Below, one piece after another: positions 36,039 to 44,630 of a stretch of DNA of 64,000 nucleotides (its first letter is position 1; each line of letters starts with the position of its first letter). The DNA comes from Natronosalvus sp042663485 (GTDB lineage Archaea > Halobacteriota > Halobacteria > Halobacteriales > Natrialbaceae): assembly GCA_042663485.1 (NCBI GenBank), contig JBHTAF010000002.1; one strand, written 5' to 3'. The notes under the pieces are model-generated. The model had not been told where the DNA came from. It worked only from the letters and a program-made list of their open reading frames with translations, and ran no database searches. Both the position numbers and the translations under genes were made by a program.

Positions 36039-36923
36039 ATGACACGAGAAATATACAATCGTTCGTGGGGGGCGTATTTGTTGTTGCTCCCGACGCTGGT
36101 CGTCTCCCTCGTCTTCCTGTACTACCCGGCGATTCGGGCCGCACACCTGAGTCTGTTCGAGACGCTCCGGTTCGGATCGGTCCGGGTCTGGACGGGGCTG
36201 GGAAACTACCAGTACCTGCTCACCTCGAGTGACTACCACAGTAGCATCGGCATTACAGTCCTGTTCTCGGCGATCGTCATCGTCGGCGTAATGACGATCT
36301 CGCTCGTCATCTCGTATCTGATCTACGAGGTGAGCGTCGGACAGTCGTCGTACCTGATCGCGGCGATCTGGCCCTACGCGCTCCCGCCGGCGGTCGCTGG
36401 AATCGTCTTCTTTTACATCATCCACCCCAGTCTGGGAGTGTTGACGACGCCGATCGAGGCGGTTACCGGCATCAACGTCGATTGGTTCACGAATGGTCGA
36501 CAGGCGTTCATCATCGTCACGACGGCCGTCATCTGGAAGCAGATCGGCTACAACGTGATCTTCATGATCGCCGCGCTGAACAACGTTCCCGACGCGCTCG
36601 GTGAAGTAGCGGACCTCGACGGCGTTGGAAAGACCACGCGGCTGGTGCGAATCTACATGCCGTTGATCTCCCCGACGCTCATCTTCCTGGCCGTGATGAA
36701 CACGATCTACGCGTTCTTCAGCACGTTCGCGTTCATCGACGTCCTCACCCAGGGTGGGCCCAGCGGGGCGACGAACATCATGATCTACGACCTGTACCGG
36801 AACGCATTCGAGTTCAACAACCACGGACTGGCTTCTGCACAGTCGGTGATCCTGTTCCTGATCGTCGGGATCCTGATGTACGCACAGCTTCGCTTCTCCG
36901 ATCGCTACGCACACTATGGGTGA
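36039..36923 (+). CDS. ugpA: ABC transporter permease, UgpA/MalF type
   Basis: 294 residues with six hydrophobic spans. The EAA-loop reads EVADLDGVGKTTRLVRIYMP, the contact site for the ATPase. The N-terminus SWGAYLLLLPTLVVSLVFLY and the final span fit the UgpA/MalF class. Separated by 27 nt from ugpB and 6 nt from the next permease, it is within one operon. Substrate assignment rests on the UgpB similarity. Confidence 0.88.
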   Translation: MTREIYNRSWGAYLLLLPTLVVSLVFLYYPAIRAAHLSLFETLRFGSVRVWTGLGNYQYLLTSSDYHSSIGITVLFSAIVIVGVMTISLVISYLIYEVSVGQSSYLIAAIWPYALPPAVAGIVFFYIIHPSLGVLTTPIEAVTGINVDWFTNGRQAFIIVTTAVIWKQIGYNVIFMIAALNNVPDALGEVADLDGVGKTTRLVRIYMPLISPTLIFLAVMNTIYAFFSTFAFIDVLTQGGPSGATNIMIYDLYRNAFEFNNHGLASAQSVILFLIVGILMYAQLRFSDRYAHYG

Positions 36924-36929
36924 CAACAC

Positions 36930-37802
36930 GTGAGCACGAAAACACAATCGACGACACAATCGCGGTTCGGATCGGTAGTTGACGGGCTGACGCTCGAGCG
37001 CGTGATCATCCACACAATTCTCGGGGTTTCGGTCTTCGTGATGGCGTTCCCGATCCTGATCGCGGCGGTCGTCAGCACCCAGAGCGTCGGGATCGTCAGC
37101 AGTTTCAGCGACCTCTTGCCCGGCAGTCACCTGATCGAGAACTATCGGACGGTGATGGTCGACTACAACTTCGGCATCTACATGGTCAACTCCTTCGTGA
37201 TGTCGATCGTCATCGTCGTCGGGAAACTCGCCATCTCCTTGCTGGCGGCACTAGCTATCGTCTACTACCGGTTCCGCTTCAAGAACCTGATGTTCATGCT
37301 GATCCTCTTTACGCTCATGTTGCCGGTCCCGGTGCGGTTCGTCCCGCTGTTCAACATCGTGACGGACCTGGGCTGGTACGACAGCATGCTCGCGCTGACG
37401 ATTCCGTACCTCGCGAGCGCGACGACGGTCTTCCTGCTCCGACAGCACTTCTACTCGATCCCCGAGTCGATCGTCGAGCAGGCCAAACTCGACGGCATCG
37501 GTCCCCTGAAGTTCCTCGCGTACGTCCTGATCCCGATGTCGAAGGGGATGCTCGCGGGCGTCTCCGTCATCATGTTCATCTACGCGTGGAACCAGTACCT
37601 CTGGCCGCTGGTCATTATCAACTCCCAGAGCCAGCAGGTCACTCAGGTCGGAATCACCCTCCTTCGCGGGGATATCCAGGCCGGCGAACTGCAGTGGGCC
37701 ATCGTCATGGCCGGCGCCATCATTACGCTCGTCCCGCCGCTACTCGCACTGCTCCTGTTCAGAAAGCCGCTCCTCGAGACCTTCGGGGTCCAACAGAAGT
37801 AA
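36930..37802 (+). CDS. ugpE: ABC transporter permease, UgpE/MalG type
   Basis: 290 residues from a GTG, six membrane spans. The EAA-loop reads EQAKLDGIGPLKFLAYVLIP. The segment LFTLMLPVPVRFVPLFNIV and the C-terminus KPLLETFGVQQK are usual for this class. It pairs with UgpA as the membrane channel and is followed after 2 nt by the ATPase gene. Confidence 0.88.
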   Translation: MSTKTQSTTQSRFGSVVDGLTLERVIIHTILGVSVFVMAFPILIAAVVSTQSVGIVSSFSDLLPGSHLIENYRTVMVDYNFGIYMVNSFVMSIVIVVGKLAISLLAALAIVYYRFRFKNLMFMLILFTLMLPVPVRFVPLFNIVTDLGWYDSMLALTIPYLASATTVFLLRQHFYSIPESIVEQAKLDGIGPLKFLAYVLIPMSKGMLAGVSVIMFIYAWNQYLWPLVIINSQSQQVTQVGITLLRGDIQAGELQWAIVMAGAIITLVPPLLALLLFRKPLLETFGVQQK

Positions 37803-37804
37803 CC

Positions 37805-38941
37805 ATGACAGCGATAACGCTCAATGACGTCACCAAACGATTCGACGACGTAACGGCAGTCGACTCGATCGACCTCACCATCAACGACGGCGAGTTCCTC
37901 GTTCTCGTTGGCCCCTCGGGCTGCGGGAAGTCGACCACGCTTCGCCTGTTGTCGGGCCTCGAGACCGTCACCGAGGGGGCGATCACGGCGAACGGCCGCG
38001 ACCTCACGAACCTCCCGCCGAAGGAGCGAAACGTGGCGATGGTGTTCCAGAACTACGCGCTCTACCCGCACATGACCGCCAAGCGGAACATGACCTTCGG
38101 CATGAAGTCCGCCGGCGACTACACCGACGAGGAGATCGAACAACGCGTCACCGAGGCCGCGGCGATCCTCGACATCGAGGACCTGCTCGAGCGCAAGCCC
38201 AAGGCCCTCTCCGGCGGGGAGCGCCAGCGCGTCGCCATCGGCCGAACGCTGGTTCGCGATCCGGACTACCTGCTGATGGACGAGCCGCTGTCGAACCTCG
38301 ACGCCAAGCTCCGGATCCAGATGCGCGCGGAACTGAGTCAGCTCCACGACGAACTCGAGACGACGACGCTGTACGTCACCCACGATCAGACCGAAGCGAT
38401 GACGCTCGGCGACCGCGTCGCCGTGATGAACGAGGGGCAAATCCAGCAGATCGCCGAGCCACAGGTGCTGTACGATTACCCAGCGAACCAGTTCGTTGCC
38501 GAGTTCATCGGCAGTCCAGCGATGAACACGCTCCCGGTCACGGTGACCGACGAGGGCGACCACTACGTGGCCACCTCCGCCTCGGGCGACGTCAGGATCC
38601 GGTTGCCCGACACCGGCGACCTCGAGGCGCTCGCGGGCGATGACTTGCGCCTCGGGATCCGGCCGGAAGACATGGAAGAAGACACCGGAACCGACGACAG
38701 CTACGTGCGAACGACGGTGTCCGTGACCGAACCGCTCGGCGATTCGATGCTCCTGCACGGTCACGTCGAGGGCGAGTTGTTGAAATTCCAGATCGCCGCC
38801 CGATCGGCCCTGAACCCGGGTGACACCGTCACATTCGGCGTCGATTCGGATCGTATCCACCTCTTCGATGCCGAGACGGGCGCCGCGCGATATCACTCCG
38901 ACGGCTCGAAGACGGCTACGAGCAACGTCGCGTCCCAGTAG
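37805..38941 (+). CDS. ugpC: ABC transporter ATP-binding protein, UgpC/MalK type
   Basis: 378 residues from the ATG at 37805; a longer frame upstream only overlaps ugpE. Walker A is VGPSGCGKSTTLRL, the signature is ALSGGERQRVAIGR, Walker B is YLLMDEPLSNLDAKLR and the switch His is in LYVTHDQTEAMTLG. The C-terminal TOBE domain (LGIRPEDMEE, LHGHVEGELLKFQIA) is of the MalK/UgpC class. It powers the UgpBAE importer. Confidence 0.92.
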   Translation: MTAITLNDVTKRFDDVTAVDSIDLTINDGEFLVLVGPSGCGKSTTLRLLSGLETVTEGAITANGRDLTNLPPKERNVAMVFQNYALYPHMTAKRNMTFGMKSAGDYTDEEIEQRVTEAAAILDIEDLLERKPKALSGGERQRVAIGRTLVRDPDYLLMDEPLSNLDAKLRIQMRAELSQLHDELETTTLYVTHDQTEAMTLGDRVAVMNEGQIQQIAEPQVLYDYPANQFVAEFIGSPAMNTLPVTVTDEGDHYVATSASGDVRIRLPDTGDLEALAGDDLRLGIRPEDMEEDTGTDDSYVRTTVSVTEPLGDSMLLHGHVEGELLKFQIAARSALNPGDTVTFGVDSDRIHLFDAETGAARYHSDGSKTATSNVASQ

Positions 38942-38987
38942 TCGAGATTCGGCCAAACGTGTACTCGAGGCGACTATCGGATATCCG

Positions 38988-40190
38988 ATGACGACGATCA
39001 ACGATCGAATTACTCGACGGATACGAACGGAATCGGCCAGAAGCGTCGTTCACGACCAGTCGGCACTGGACCCGACCACCTGCCCCGCAAACGTCCAGAT
39101 TCAGGGACGTGGGCCAGTCGTCGAACACCTCCTCGATGCCATCGATCCCGTGTTCTCGGGGGCGCTCCCGCCGACGGTCTACGTCTGGGGGCCGAAAGGC
39201 GCCGGAAAGTCGGCCGTCGTTTCGCGCGTCGTGAAACAGCTTCGACGAGCGGGCGGACACGATAGCGAGGCGCTCTACACCGCAACGAGGACGCAGGACG
39301 TGGCCCTCCCGCTGATCACCTGCGTCGACTTGCGCGGCCTCTCGAGCGAGTGGGCGTTCTACCGGTGTCTGCTGGGGAGCCTCGTCGACGAGCGGTCCGT
39401 TCCCTCGAATGGGGTCAGTACGGAGACGTTGCGAACGCGAATCCGAGACCACCTCGAGCGGAGCCCACCGACGGTCGTCGTCACCGATCACGTCGGGGAT
39501 TCGCTGGCGCCCGAGACGGTCGACGTCGAATCCTGGCTCGCGACGGCGGCGCCGGAGGCAGTCTGGATCGGCGTCGGACGCCGCGTTCCCGAGGCGCTCG
39601 ACGTCGTCTTCGATCGGAACATCGAGGTCCCCGCGTACCGGCCTCACGCACTCGTCGACGTACTCACCAGCCGAGTCGACGCCGGACTTTCGTCCGGGTC
39701 TATCACTCACGAACAACTCGATGCAGTTGCGGCGTGGGCGGACGGCGACGCACACGACGCGCTCACGGCCGTCTTCGAGGCCGCGATGGTCGCACACGAG
39801 GCGGGCCAGACCGTCATCTCGAGCGACCACCTCGACGTGGCGATCGATTCCATTCCCGACCCGTGTACCTCCCTCGCTTGCGTGTTTTCCCTCTCTGACG
39901 AGCGCCAGACGCTCCTCTACGGGTTGACGGCCGTTCCGACCGATGGAAATCAGTCAGTCACCAGCGTCGCCGAAACTCTCGCCAGGCACCCGTCGGTCGA
40001 CCTCCGAGCGTCGACAATCGAGCGAATTCTGTACGAACTCGCCGACTGCGGGATCCTCCGGCGCGTCGACAGCGATCCCGGCGAGACGAGCGGACGCGGT
40101 CGGCCGCCGAGTCGACTCGAGACACGATTCCCGCTGGCGACGTTCGCTCGATTGTACGAGGGGAGAAGCGAGTCAAGTACCCACGGCTGA
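38988..40190 (+). CDS. Orc1/Cdc6-like AAA+ ATPase with degenerate Walker B
   Basis: 400 residues from the ATG at 38988. The N-terminus has the Orc1/Cdc6 layout: RGPVVEHLLDAIDPVFSG, then Walker A VYVWGPKGAGKSAVVSRV. The Walker B region is PTVVVTDHVGDSLAP, where active Orc1/Cdc6 proteins have hhhDE; here the Glu is His. The winged-helix domain near the C-terminus (LSDERQTLLYGLTAV ... RILYELADCGILRRV) could bind DNA. No origin-recognition-box-like repeats were seen around it. It follows the ugp operon by 46 nt and may be cotranscribed. It is probably a specialised paralogue rather than an initiator. Confidence 0.75.
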   Translation: MTTINDRITRRIRTESARSVVHDQSALDPTTCPANVQIQGRGPVVEHLLDAIDPVFSGALPPTVYVWGPKGAGKSAVVSRVVKQLRRAGGHDSEALYTATRTQDVALPLITCVDLRGLSSEWAFYRCLLGSLVDERSVPSNGVSTETLRTRIRDHLERSPPTVVVTDHVGDSLAPETVDVESWLATAAPEAVWIGVGRRVPEALDVVFDRNIEVPAYRPHALVDVLTSRVDAGLSSGSITHEQLDAVAAWADGDAHDALTAVFEAAMVAHEAGQTVISSDHLDVAIDSIPDPCTSLACVFSLSDERQTLLYGLTAVPTDGNQSVTSVAETLARHPSVDLRASTIERILYELADCGILRRVDSDPGETSGRGRPPSRLETRFPLATFARLYEGRSESSTHG

Positions 40191-40280
40191 AGTCGCGGAA
40201 TTGCGTCTCGAAATACGGTGACACCCTTCTCGACAGAACGGCGGAATTCTCGTCTCGAAGAAAGAGAGGACCGTCGATAC

Positions 40281-40658
40281 TTACTTCGGGCCTGGAACAG
40301 TGTCACCGAGCTCGATCTCGTCGAGCACCGCCTGGACGGCGATTGGATCGTCGGGCGTCTCGACGGTGTCGTGGATTCGGTGCAGGCACTCGAGCAAGCC
40401 GTCGAGCGCTGCGCGTTTCGTCGAGACGTGACCGATCGATTCGGTGACCTCGAGTTCACCGATCTGGTGGCGAAGCTGGAGTTTCCAGCACCGGCCGAGG
40501 CCGAGCCGTGGATTCGCCTGATCTCCGTCGGTCTGCTCGGCGAGAATCTCGAGGAATGGCTCGTGGCGGCGGTAGACGAACCGGCCGTCGCTGACGGTGG
40601 CCGGCCCCCATCCTGGCGGCAACGCTTCGTGTGGGATGGGGTGGTGGTCCAGTGACAT
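40281..40658 (-). CDS. Conserved-looking haloarchaeal hypothetical protein
   Basis: 125 residues from the ATG at 40658. It begins MSLDHHPIPHEALPPGWGPA and has a compact body (GRFVYRRHEPFLEILAEQTD, RCWKLQLRHQIGELEVTES) and a C-terminal helix of the form RAALDGLLECLHRIHD. An in-frame extension of 78 codons upstream is Arg/Pro-rich and not credible. No domain was recognised. It is convergent with the Orc1/Cdc6-like gene. Confidence 0.65.
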   Translation of the reverse strand: MSLDHHPIPHEALPPGWGPATVSDGRFVYRRHEPFLEILAEQTDGDQANPRLGLGRCWKLQLRHQIGELEVTESIGHVSTKRAALDGLLECLHRIHDTVETPDDPIAVQAVLDEIELGDTVPGPK

Positions 40659-40927
40659 ACAGCCGATGGGAGGCCACTGCCTTACGAGTGGATTGGGCTT
40701 GCGTAAGTAACCACCCTTAATAGGAGCCCCATGCCGTATCGTGTTTTTTGAGAGTCGATCCAGGTGAAGCTTCGTCGGATCGTTTGGTTGTCGTCTCGGG
40801 AGTCCTCCTCGGGAAAGACCGGTTCGAAACGGCGGGCAAAACGGCCGGCGCCAGCCCCGCTTTCGTGTTCGTAGACGGACGAACGGATTCAACGAGTACT
40901 ATACCCTCGAGTCCCAACTGCCTGGGT

Positions 40928-41242
40928 ATGACCGAGTTCGACCCGGCGAAGTTCGAGGACAAGTACGTCCACTACTTCCCCGAACTCCAGCAGGCCTACA
41001 AGAACGCGTTCAGCCGCATCAACGAGCGCTACGACTCCTCGCTCGTCCACGCGATCGACCAGCAGGTGCTCAACGAAAGCGAGCCCTTTTACGACGAAGA
41101 GGACGGCTTCTGGATCGAACTCCCCGACGACCCCTACGACCGGATCACCGGCGTCGTCGTCGACCGGGAACGGTTCGAGACGGTGCTCGAGGCTCACGTC
41201 GAGGCCATCGAGACGGAACTCGAGCGCGTCTTCAACGTGTGA
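40928..41242 (+). CDS. DUF5783 family small acidic protein
   Basis: 104 residues from the ATG at 40928, with an ACTATACC box about 28 nt upstream. The sequence FDPAKFEDKYVHYFPELQQA and ERYDSSLVHAIDQQVLNESE is typical of a conserved haloarchaeal family I recall as DUF5783. The function is unknown. It is probably soluble and cytoplasmic. It precedes the NifU-type gene on the same strand by 76 nt. Confidence 0.75.
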   Translation: MTEFDPAKFEDKYVHYFPELQQAYKNAFSRINERYDSSLVHAIDQQVLNESEPFYDEEDGFWIELPDDPYDRITGVVVDRERFETVLEAHVEAIETELERVFNV

Positions 41243-41318
41243 AACCGGACCGGAGCCCAAAGGCTGGCCGAACACTGTCGACGGAAGGTTTAGGGAGGCC
41301 GACGCCCAACGAGTGAGT

Positions 41319-41669
41319 ATGAGTACAGAGACCCAGGAAGGCGACGACCTCGAAGAGCGCGTGGCGAACTTCCTGCGACGGAACTTCCCACAGATTCAGA
41401 TGCACGGCGGGAGCGCGGCCATCCAGGAGATCGACCGCGAGACCGGCGAGGTGTACATCCAGCTCGGCGGTGCCTGCAGCGGTTGTGGCATCTCCCCGAT
41501 GACGATCCAGGCGATCAAGAGTCGGATGGTCAAGGAGATTCCTGAAGTCACGAAGGTCCACGCAGGTACGGGTATGGACGGCGGCGGTGGCGCCGGCATG
41601 AGCCCCTCGTTCCCCGGCGAGACCGTCGACGACGGCGAGGACGACGAAGGGCCGCAGGCCCCGTTCTGA
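41319..41669 (+). CDS. NifU C-terminal-domain (Nfu-type) Fe-S scaffold protein
   Basis: 116 residues. The NifU C-domain pattern is clear: FLRRNFPQIQMHGGSAAIQE, then the cysteine pair in QLGGACSGCGISPMTIQ and IKSRMVKEIPEVTKV. The C-tail is Gly- and acid-rich. Such proteins hold or deliver [4Fe-4S] clusters to client enzymes; the aconitase at the end of this window is one kind of client. A GTTTAG box lies about 27-30 nt upstream. Its stop abuts that of panE on the other strand with no spacer. Confidence 0.88.
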   Translation: MSTETQEGDDLEERVANFLRRNFPQIQMHGGSAAIQEIDRETGEVYIQLGGACSGCGISPMTIQAIKSRMVKEIPEVTKVHAGTGMDGGGGAGMSPSFPGETVDDGEDDEGPQAPF

Positions 41670-42587
41670 TTACGTCGCGTCGTAACTACTCCCGTCAAGC
41701 GTTTCTCGTTCCCACGCCCGCACGAGCGCCGCGAGCGTCCGGTTCGTCGGAACGGCGAGACCGCACGCGGTGGCCCGGTCACAGACGTAGCCGTTTATCG
41801 CGTCGATCTCCGTCCGTTTTCCGGCGCGAACGTCCTGGCGCATCGACGACGTGTTCGTCGCCGTCGTCGTCGCGACCGACTCGAGCGCGGCGAGCGCCTG
41901 CCGGTTGGCGAGCGAGACTCCGTTCACGCGGGCGAGTCGAGCCGTCTCTCGCGCCGCGGCCCGCGACAGGTCACGGAGGGGGTCCTCCAGGACGGCCCCG
42001 TTCGGCGCGTCGCCGAGCGCCGTCACGGGATTGATCGCGGCGTTGACGGCCAGTTTCTCCCACAACCGGTGTGGCATCGACGACGAGACGACCGTCTCGA
42101 GTCCCGCCCGCGAGAAGGCCTCGCCGACCGCGTCGGCGACCGACGATGGGCCGCCGTCTCGAGCGCCGAGGACGATCTCTCCGAGACCGGTGCAGGTGAC
42201 GACGCCGGGTTTCTCGAGAATCGCTCCGTACGTCGCCGTCCCCGCGAGGACCGGACACGCCAGGTGCTCGGCGAGCGTCTCCTCGTTACCCATACCGTTT
42301 TGCAGCGAGAGGGCGGCCCCGAACGCACCCGTCGCGAGGGTTCGGGCGGCGTCTTCGGTGGCGGATGATTTGACCGTGACAACGGCGAGATCGGCCTCGA
42401 GGTCGACGCCGTCGGTCCTCGCAGCCGGATAGGTAGTCTCCTCGAGGGCGCCCGCAATCTGGAGGCCTTCCTCGGCGACGACGCTCGCGTGTGGCTCTCG
42501 AGCGACGAGCGTGACGTCGTGGGCGCGCGCGAGCAGGCCGCCGACGAGGCTGCCCAGACTGCCGGCGCCGAAGACGACGATGTCCAT
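41670..42587 (-). CDS. panE: 2-dehydropantoate 2-reductase (ketopantoate reductase)
   Basis: 305 residues. The NADP-binding start is DIVVFGAGSLGSLVGGLLA. The catalytic Lys lies in MPHRLWEKLAVNAAINPVTA, and the C-terminus has TSSMRQDVRAGKRTEIDAIN. This is the ApbA/PanE family, which reduces ketopantoate to pantoate for coenzyme A synthesis. Halophilic archaea also use this enzyme family for pantoate. It is convergent with the NifU-type gene. Confidence 0.92.
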   Translation of the reverse strand: MDIVVFGAGSLGSLVGGLLARAHDVTLVAREPHASVVAEEGLQIAGALEETTYPAARTDGVDLEADLAVVTVKSSATEDAARTLATGAFGAALSLQNGMGNEETLAEHLACPVLAGTATYGAILEKPGVVTCTGLGEIVLGARDGGPSSVADAVGEAFSRAGLETVVSSSMPHRLWEKLAVNAAINPVTALGDAPNGAVLEDPLRDLSRAAARETARLARVNGVSLANRQALAALESVATTTATNTSSMRQDVRAGKRTEIDAINGYVCDRATACGLAVPTNRTLAALVRAWERETLDGSSYDAT

Positions 42588-42939
42588 AGCGGAGATGGCT
42601 CGAGGAAGGGGTAAAGCGGTTCGCTTCCGGCTTCACGGCAGTACTCCGCAGGAGAGGAGCTGGCCGGTTCGCCGGGCAGCGCCTCAGTCCACGCTGGCGT
42701 GCCGGCGGTCACCGTCGACACGTGGATCGAGATGAGGCGTGCTACCGTTCCTGGGTTGACTCTCGAACTGAGACGGCGGAGATAATTGATTTTCTCATCG
42801 ATCTCGAGTCGCACTTAAGAGGAGTGGATTCAAATTAGAGATTTTTTACTATTCTTCTTAAAATAGGAGATATCTATGCAGAGATGCGAATAGGAGGAAA
42901 GATCGGAAATAATTTTGGCAGAGAAAGGAGATACCGAGT
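42588..42939. other. Divergent intergenic region before the Lrp-type gene
   Basis: No gene supported. The part from 42780 to 42925 is A/T-rich (ATTTTTTACTATTC, CTTAAAATAGGAG) and probably holds the Lrp gene promoter. The AAAGGAGATACC just before the ATG at 42940 is a good Shine-Dalgarno sequence, unlike the leaderless pattern elsewhere. Confidence 0.55.
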
Positions 42940-43419
42940 ATGGCGTGGTGCCCGCTCGACGAAACGGACAGACAGTTGCTCGACCTGTTACAGGAAAACG
43001 CGCGATACAAGGCGACCAGTCTGGCCGAGGAGATCGGGGTCTCCGACAACACCGTTCACAACCGGATGGGTCGATTAGAGGAAGAGGGGATCATCACCGG
43101 CTACACGACGGCTATCGATTACCAGTCGACCGGGCTTCGACTCTACTTCCACTTCACCTGTACGGCCCGGATCAGCGAGCGGTCCGCCGTGGCTGAAGAG
43201 GCACTGGCGCTCCCACAGGTCGTCGAAGTGACAGAACTAATGACCGGCCAGGAGAACCTCCACATCAAGGCGGTCGGCGCCGAGGATGCGGACATCACCC
43301 ACGTCGCCGAACAACTCGACGACCTCGCGCTGGAGATCAACGACGAGAACCTCATCCGGGCCGAGTACACGCGTCCCTTCGAGTACGTGCGCGGACTGGA
43401 ACTGGCAGACGACCGCTGA
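42940..43419 (+). CDS. Lrp/AsnC family transcriptional regulator
   Basis: 159 residues. The N-terminal HTH is CPLDETDRQLLDLLQENARY, then TSLAEEIGVSDNTVHNRMGRL. The C-terminal RAM effector domain begins near residue 70 (RLYFHFTCTARISERSAVAE) and includes VVEVTELMTGQENLHIKAV. A strong RBS (AAAGGAGATACC) precedes the ATG. Targets are unknown; a small zinc-ribbon gene and a thioesterase gene follow on the same strand with their own promoters. Confidence 0.9.
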   Translation: MAWCPLDETDRQLLDLLQENARYKATSLAEEIGVSDNTVHNRMGRLEEEGIITGYTTAIDYQSTGLRLYFHFTCTARISERSAVAEEALALPQVVEVTELMTGQENLHIKAVGAEDADITHVAEQLDDLALEINDENLIRAEYTRPFEYVRGLELADDR

Positions 43420-43576
43420 TCGAACCAGAGACGCCGTCCGTCGAGACGAGCGGAGCCTGGACGCTTTTCTGATAGTCGTTTCGAAAGGAGGGTACGTTGG
43501 CCGGGTTAGAAAATTCCCAACACGTACTTATACGCGAGGGAGAAAAGCACACATAGATTCGGCAACAGGTGAAACC

Positions 43577-43756
43577 GTGAGCGACACCCCCACCGGAAAG
43601 TCAGTATCGTGCCCAGAGTGCAACGAAACGGCGTTCGCGATCGTACCGAAGAATAGTGAAGTCGTGGACGACGACGCGAACGCGGGGGGAAAAGTCTGGG
43701 TCAATTGCCGTAGCTGTGGGGTCCAGTTTCTCGCCTACTACCGGCGGCGGGACTGA
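43577..43756 (+). CDS. Small zinc-ribbon protein
   Basis: 59 residues from a GTG at 43577. Two CxxC knuckles are present, SCPECNETAF and VNCRSCGVQFLAYY, separated by about 30 residues, the form of a zinc ribbon. An ACTTATACG box about 45-50 nt upstream marks the promoter. Comparable small zinc-finger proteins are widespread in haloarchaea and mostly of unknown function. Confidence 0.75.
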   Translation: MSDTPTGKSVSCPECNETAFAIVPKNSEVVDDDANAGGKVWVNCRSCGVQFLAYYRRRD

Positions 43757-43929
43757 GTTCCGGTGTGAACACGGAATTTGTCGTCTCGAGGCATCGCGTA
43801 CCGGTATACGGGGGACGTTCGAGTGTGGACGATCATTGTCAGCGTCGAAGCTCCACCCACAGAAATAAAGTCAACTTGTAGTAGTGCAAATTAGATAGGC
43901 ATTAGTGGAACGAGACTCTAGAACGCCAT

Positions 43930-44460
43930 ATGAACCGCGAGCGGTCCGTGAGCGAGGCGAGGTCCCTCCAGACGTCCTACACCGAAGTGAGCGAGATTCT
44001 GATGCCCAACGAGACGAACAACCTCGAGCGTGCGCTCGGCGGGGCCGTGCTCCACTGGATGGACATCTGTGGCGCGATCGCCGGCAGACGGTTCGCCCGA
44101 CGACAGGTAGTGACGGCCGCGATGGACCACGTCGACTTCATCGCGCCGATCGAACTCGGCGACATCGTGACCGTGACCGGCTACGTATTCGACACGGGAG
44201 TGACCAGCATGGACGTTCGAGTCGACGTCCGTGCCGAGCGCCCCCAGCACGGCGAAACGAACGAGACGGCGACCTCGTTTTTCACCTTCATCGCACTCGA
44301 CGAGTCGGAAACGCCGACGGCCGTGCCGGCGCTTCGGTGTCCCACGACTGCCGAAGCTGACCTTCGCGACCGGGCACTCGAGGCGCGTCGCTCCCGGCGC
44401 CGGGAACTCGCGCACGAACTCGAGGAATCCACCGACGGCGAAGGCCGAGGGAGCAGATAA
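43930..44460 (+). CDS. Acyl-CoA thioesterase (hotdog fold, BFIT/BACH type)
   Basis: 176 residues. The hotdog signature is in MPNETNNLERALGGAVLHWM, with AAMDHVDFIAPIELGDIVTV and a short C-terminal basic-acidic helix. These enzymes hydrolyse acyl-CoA thioesters. The physiological acyl chain is not evident. It lies directly before the ribonucleotide reductase genes, but with 170 nt between and a separate promoter. Confidence 0.87.
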   Translation: MNRERSVSEARSLQTSYTEVSEILMPNETNNLERALGGAVLHWMDICGAIAGRRFARRQVVTAAMDHVDFIAPIELGDIVTVTGYVFDTGVTSMDVRVDVRAERPQHGETNETATSFFTFIALDESETPTAVPALRCPTTAEADLRDRALEARRSRRRELAHELEESTDGEGRGSR

Positions 44461-44630
44461 ACAAATAAACTTTCACTACTGCAATCTCATTGGGAAGCGT
44501 TTATGTGAGTCCGGTCGGATACCGGTACTGCGGAGGCGACGCGGACTCGAAGGAACCACGCACCACGTCGACAGTGGCGACGCTGCCGGTTTCGGGTGCC
44601 GTCGTTCCGCAACGAACTACGAACCCACCA

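Noticed and set aside
43863..44484. Similar AAATAAA...TGCAA words before the thioesterase and nrdA genes
   Set aside because: The spacing between the two words differs (22 versus 17 nt) and the similarity is short, so chance is the simpler explanation.
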